64,000 nt of DNA from Paramacrobiotus metropolitanus (taxonomy: Eukaryota; Tardigrada; Eutardigrada; Parachela; Macrobiotidae), in assembly GCF_019649055.1 (NCBI RefSeq), contig NW_026570221.1:1178001-1242000 (forward strand), written 5' to 3'. Below the pieces are notes generated by a model. It saw nothing but the letters and a program-made list of their open reading frames with translations. It was not told where the DNA came from and made no database searches. Numbering within the stretch: the first letter of the stretch is position 1; each line of letters starts with the position of its first letter. The translations under genes were made by a program, and so were the position numbers. Positions 59,698-64,000 of this stretch are shown here, in pieces.

Positions 59698-60809
59698 TTC
59701 TGGATTGTGGCTAATTCATTGTTTATGCACACTACTACAGCGATAACAGTCACTTCCGGAAATATTCGTCAAATACGAAACTGCAGCAGGCTTAATGGCA
59801 AGATGCCCTTCTCAGTGCCTGGAGGCTGGATATATTATTGCGCTGAACTTGATGATACGAGCATCTGGCGGAGTCTGATGCTGTCACGATGGATACGTGC
59901 AAATGGAAGTGACCAACGCGATATTAACATCATCCATTTTTAATCTGCAGCGATGCTGCCTAATTCGCAGTTGCACCTGATGAAAAAATCTGATTGTTTC
60001 GAAAAACCACACGATATGTATCAGCAAATGTATGATATCCATCTACTGACTGATACATGTGTCTCTACTCTGAGTCTATTCGATTTATGCAAGTACGAGA
60101 AAATGCCCTTGAGTCAAAGCATCGTTACCAGCAGCCGAGGAATTCCATAGGGCGTACCTATAATGAATAATTTATATTCTTATTCCACCGCAGCCAGCGA
60201 TATCCACGCAGTCTGGAAGAATAGAACTGTGAAGGGCTTTCCCGTTTACACAACTGTCACGTAAACATTCCGGTGGCACTTCGGCGCGGATGGATTTGTC
60301 ACTCATGCACGGGGACACGCTTATTACGTGCATGGCGCGAATGCAACATGTGACTGTCAGGCGTCTAGTGGCGTGCCTGTGCCGCAAGGACCAAAGTTGG
60401 AGCGGTTTTCACTGTTGCGACTCAATGCTGGGTTACCCATTGCGGGCAGCGTTTGTGGCCACTGATGATTCCTTCGCTACAAAGCGATGAAAATATTGCT
60501 TTTGGTACAAATTCGATCTACTTTACCATTTTTGCCGGCATCTGGTTTTGCCGGGCTGAGTAATTGTGTGATTGACATACCGAAAATATTCCTCTAAGCA
60601 CCTTCTAGCGGTTGTGGTTCACAGTGGTTATACTTTGTGCGAGTAGTATTTGAGTAGTGTAAACTACTCGTTAACGTTCTTACAGAATATTGTGGTCCTT
60701 TAGAATGCGAGCGCGCCTTACTCGTACAGTCTTGATAGTCCCAAACCTTTCGTTATTGTATTAGATCAGATTATTAGTAAATTAAAAATCTTGTATATAT
60801 GGGAGAACA
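59698..60809. other. Intergenic between GC1 and GC2
   Basis: It holds the GC1 promoter and GC2 3' UTR. A minus-strand open frame at 60172-60387 has a moderately GC-rich, cysteine-containing end (PPECLRDSCVNGKALHSS, then CVDIAGCGG) but no signal peptide or supporting splice sites. I could not assign it to a family, and it may be chance or an orphan exon. Confidence 0.35.
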
Positions 60810-63800
60810 TTATTCATTTCTTGCTAGCCAGAATGTTTCCATCTTTCCTTTCCCTTTTATTTCGGTGGCGCCTCGTGGTATGCATCGTGTGTCCGAATGC
60901 TTCTCGTTCAACATTATGGCCGTTGTACTGCTTAGATGAATCCTGGAGCCTTCACCATGGCTCTGCATTCTCGCTGCCGTATTAACGGTGTCACCAAAAC
61001 TGCAATCCCAATGCAAATTAGAAGAGCTATACATTTGTTAAACCATTAGGGCTATGGTCAGTTGTGGCCGTCACTACTGTACTCCTCCTACATGGTAACT
61101 CAGTCAGTTATCGGATTAGTAAAATTGCCCTATCTTATGTGCGTAACTATGATTGGTCACGTACAGACAATATCTAGGCCGCTGAAGGCCCGCCACAGCC
61201 GCGACACAAGATCCTAAACGAATATAAAGCAACGATGATTTCAGTAATGAAAGGTAAAACCGTCTTGCGACGTAAGAGAGGAAGATCTAATTAAAGGCTT
61301 AGAAGAGAAATGATTCTGTTTGATATACCGCTGTGAATCCCAATTCGCAGCTGCATTGTCGTTTGAGGGAACTTATTTTGAAAATCCATCATTAGACGCA
61401 TTGCTACCCGGCACATTTCGTAAGCATGCCGATCGCCAATACTGTTGGGCACACCACTGGCAATCTGGGGGTTAAAAAAAATTACAATGATATTCAGTGG
61501 TGCTGCTTGAATGAGAGTTAATTACAAAATAAGAATCGCTGATGGTCTCCACTTTATAGACATCGTATGTGCTGATTGCATGATCGAATAGACCGTGCGA
61601 TTTGTTCAAGAAATCAATGACCTCCCATGGAAGAACGGTCTGTGCGAACTCCATGAATCCCACAATATCGCTGAACTGTAAAGTAATTGCGTCAAACACT
61701 TCCGGCAAAATAGGTTCGCGACGCCGCAGTTTTTCCACTACCAACCTGAAAATAACATTAAAACTTACTCCTGAAAAAAAATTGTGAAGAGGGGAAATAA
61801 GCTCCATAAGGATGCGTGCGTTATTACGTACAAGGGGAGCATGTGCAAGAGAAGAGCGTCGCATTTTGACCTCTCGGCCATAATCTCCTGAGTACGGACT
61901 GCTACTGCATACTCTAAATCGCTTGCATATCTAGAGAGCGTTTTTAGCAGTTTTTCGGCAACTGAACTCTTTTCCCGGCCGGCTTTGAAAAACGCTTTCA
62001 AAGGATCCAGATTGGTACGCTTTGAAGCGTTCTGCTCAATACAGCTATTCAGTGCCTTTTCCAATGCTGGGTTCTTTATGTCATCTAAAAGAACGGAAAC
62101 ACTAGGAATGACTAAGCAACGGTATAATGTGCTGCGATGTGTTTGCAGATACCTACATTTTGTTAGATGGTGCTCCAGAATGGTTTCCGTGAGAATCTCG
62201 AGGATAATCGTGGCAACAGAGTATGCGTTGGTCTTGGTGGAAGTGCTACCGAGCTTCCTTGTAGCAATAATTTCGGGTGCGATGTGAAACCGATCACATA
62301 CGCTGCAGTTTTCCAAATAGTCCACGCCGAAACCACATCGTAGCATGTTCGGCACAGTAAAGTCCGTTAGTCTCAGATTGAAGTGATTATTAATCATGCA
62401 AGTAGAGCAGCTGATTACTCCGTGATATCGCAACGGAATGTTGGTGTTGACGAATTTTGCAATCTTTCAGGACGACAAAATTTGTTGTTTATCCGGACCA
62501 AGAGAACTGAACTATCATAAAAAGGTCACAAAAGGACATTATCATACTTACTCGGAATAAATCGTCTGCTAAGCCCATTTTCAGCTCCCAGTCGATGGTT
62601 ATGGGTGGTGATGCCAAAAATTGTTTCAAGGGCCCTCTTTGGCAGCAGTCATACACAAAAGTAACGATATCTTCGGTCAGTTCAATTCCCCAAAATCGGG
62701 CAACGTTAGGATGAAGCAAACTCAACGTCTACATAGTTCCTGAATTTAAATAAATACAAAGAAAAGTGTAGGTTACCTCGCAATTTCTCTTTACCATTTT
62801 TATACATCGTACAAAATCTCGGTTTTTGGTCAGTTGATGTTTTGACTTCTCTGTGTTGGAATACCGGCAAACTGTTAGACCAACAGGTTGTTCCTTGTAA
62901 GAAGCAGTTGCGTGAGTTATTAGTTGCGTTGTCGCCTGTCAACAAGCGAACTAATTTAGAGATATGAACCCCCTGTAACTGTGGAATTGCTTTGAACAGT
63001 TTTACTTCTTAATCCTACCATAGAGAGGAGATTTTGGTTCCGATTTGTGACACCGTCGAGCAAGAATGTCACTGACCTTAGCTGGATTTCCAATATGACC
63101 TTTCTGTATCATCACATTGCAAATTGTTAAGCATTTACAGTAGTATCGTGGGTCTACTAACTTAATTACAGTTTACAGTATTTATATTGTACCTTATAAC
63201 TAACACTCCAACCACAAGAAGGAGGATCACACCAGCAATTATACAGGCGTCCGTCACTGATGTGAACCATCCCTGGCGTTCTGAAAGTGAACCAAGAAAC
63301 TCATCGTTCAGAAAAATGTTTCAACTCAAGTCTCAACGTCTTACCGACCATCGTGGTTTTTGCTAGTAGTTTTACTTCGTTCCCCACCAACTTACCTGCT
63401 ATCAATGCGCATGGTCCAGTTTGCCCAGTAAAACCACATTCCGGAGTGTCACGTGGTATACTACCGCTAAACCAAGTCAGCGGTTTTATTTCGGACAGTT
63501 GGAATGAGCCTGGTGTTTGGATCAGAAAAGCCTACACAAAGGGCCAAAAACAGTTTGCGTATTTCCTCCCGATTAAACTTTTGGAGTATGTATATAACGT
63601 AGTAAGGCGAGAAAATCAGTGCATAGAAGGATTCGGACCGATATGGTCAGTCATCCAGAAAGTCTTTTTTTTCTATACGACCTTACAGCACGCGGTCAGT
63701 GGTACTCAGAACGAGAGTACTCGTCAAATTATTCTTTACCTCAAATCTTCCACTGGTGATATTCATCTGCTGTATTTCTAGTTGTATAATTCTTGAGCCC

Positions 63801-63976
63801 ACTTCATCAAAGGTAAGAGAACCCACGGGGGTCGTGAATGTTCTGTTGAAAAAACGAGTAGCCAGCCCACCACTTTCTTGAAAGGTCACATCACGACTGT
63901 CCGCCATAAGCGTTTCGTTAATGACCGCTCCCAGCATGTGCATACATGCATATTGGGTAATTACAATTGGTGTTGG
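60810..63976 (-). CDS. Receptor guanylate cyclase (GC2), amino-terminal part beyond window
   Basis: Tandem paralogue of GC1; exons upstream of 63976 lie outside the window. Exons: 63740-63976, 63396-63531, 63193-63280, 63019-63103, 62795-62935, 62552-62728, 62157-62463, 61832-62084, 61526-61745, 61329-61464, 61165-61213 and 60810-60999. Order: end of the ANF-type ligand domain ([16 protein letters not shown]), Cys motif ([13 protein letters not shown]), membrane helix ([14 protein letters not shown]), kinase-homology domain without catalytic residues ([25 protein letters not shown]), linker ([13 protein letters not shown]), and cyclase domain ([41 protein letters not shown]). Lengths of many exons equal those of GC1 (85, 141, 177, 220, 136 and 49 nt). 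One GC1 intron, after MLG, is absent here. The intron at 62085-62156 is 72 nt and has no stop in frame, so it might be retained. All catalytic positions I can check are present. Confidence 0.9.
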
Positions 63977-64000
63977 CTGAAAATGTACAAGGTTTCATAA

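Noticed and set aside
60172-60387. Minus-strand cysteine-containing frame, considered as an IL-17-like or secreted cystine-rich peptide
   Set aside because: Cysteine spacing does not convincingly fit either, there is no signal peptide, and no splice partner was found.
61040-61110. Segment considered as the GC2 exon before the [10 protein letters not shown] exon
   Set aside because: Frames contain stops and the PRYC motif is absent; the true exon is 61165-61213, which encodes [15 protein letters not shown] in phase.
1-64000. Searched for CRISPR arrays, operons and bacterial-type genes
   Set aside because: The window is a eukaryotic nuclear region with spliced genes; no direct-repeat arrays or prokaryotic gene organisation are present.

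Overview
This is nuclear genomic DNA from an invertebrate animal. Genes are split into many exons with GT-AG introns, mostly 50-300 nt. The products are animal-specific (a slingshot phosphatase, an orthopedia homeobox protein, receptor guanylate cyclases). Base composition is moderately AT-rich and spacing is roughly one gene per 4 kb. A compact ecdysozoan such as a tardigrade would fit, but nothing in the window proves the phylum.

Layout. 1-3069 holds no gene I can support. 3070-9348 (minus) is a complete slingshot cofilin phosphatase in five exons. 12139-15477 (plus) is V-ATPase subunit H in ten coding exons. 16075-19483 (minus) is an orthopedia-class homeobox gene whose homeodomain is completed by a 47-nt microexon. 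24253-24692 (plus) is a two-exon gene for a 60-residue secreted glycine-rich peptide. 26113-29640 (plus) is a decayed DIRS-type (tyrosine-recombinase) retroelement. 54773-59697 and 60810-63976 (both minus) are two tandem receptor guanylate cyclases; the second runs off the right edge.

The dominant feature lies between 20.2 and 54.6 kb: ten ionotropic-glutamate-receptor-like (IR-like) genes, called IRL1 to IRL10 here in map order. IRL1-8 are on the minus strand and IRL9-10 on the plus strand. All share a five-exon plan with intron phases 2-1-0-2 and an exon 3 of about 215 nt. They encode short receptors of roughly 450-500 residues with no amino-terminal domain and no obvious signal peptide. 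They keep the S1 arginine, an acidic S2 position, a QG pore-loop motif and an SSSLT-type third membrane segment. IRL2, IRL4 and IRL7 are pseudogenes. IRL2 has lost exons 4-5 next to the retroelement, IRL4 carries a frameshift and a perfect 68-bp tandem duplication, and IRL7 has two frameshifts. The other seven are open throughout.

The IR-like array lies directly beside the guanylate cyclase pair, so the right two thirds of the window looks like a sensory-receptor locus evolving by local duplication and loss. Exon boundaries come from splice-site motifs, reading phase and comparison between paralogues, so individual junctions may be off by a few bases. No transcript evidence was available.
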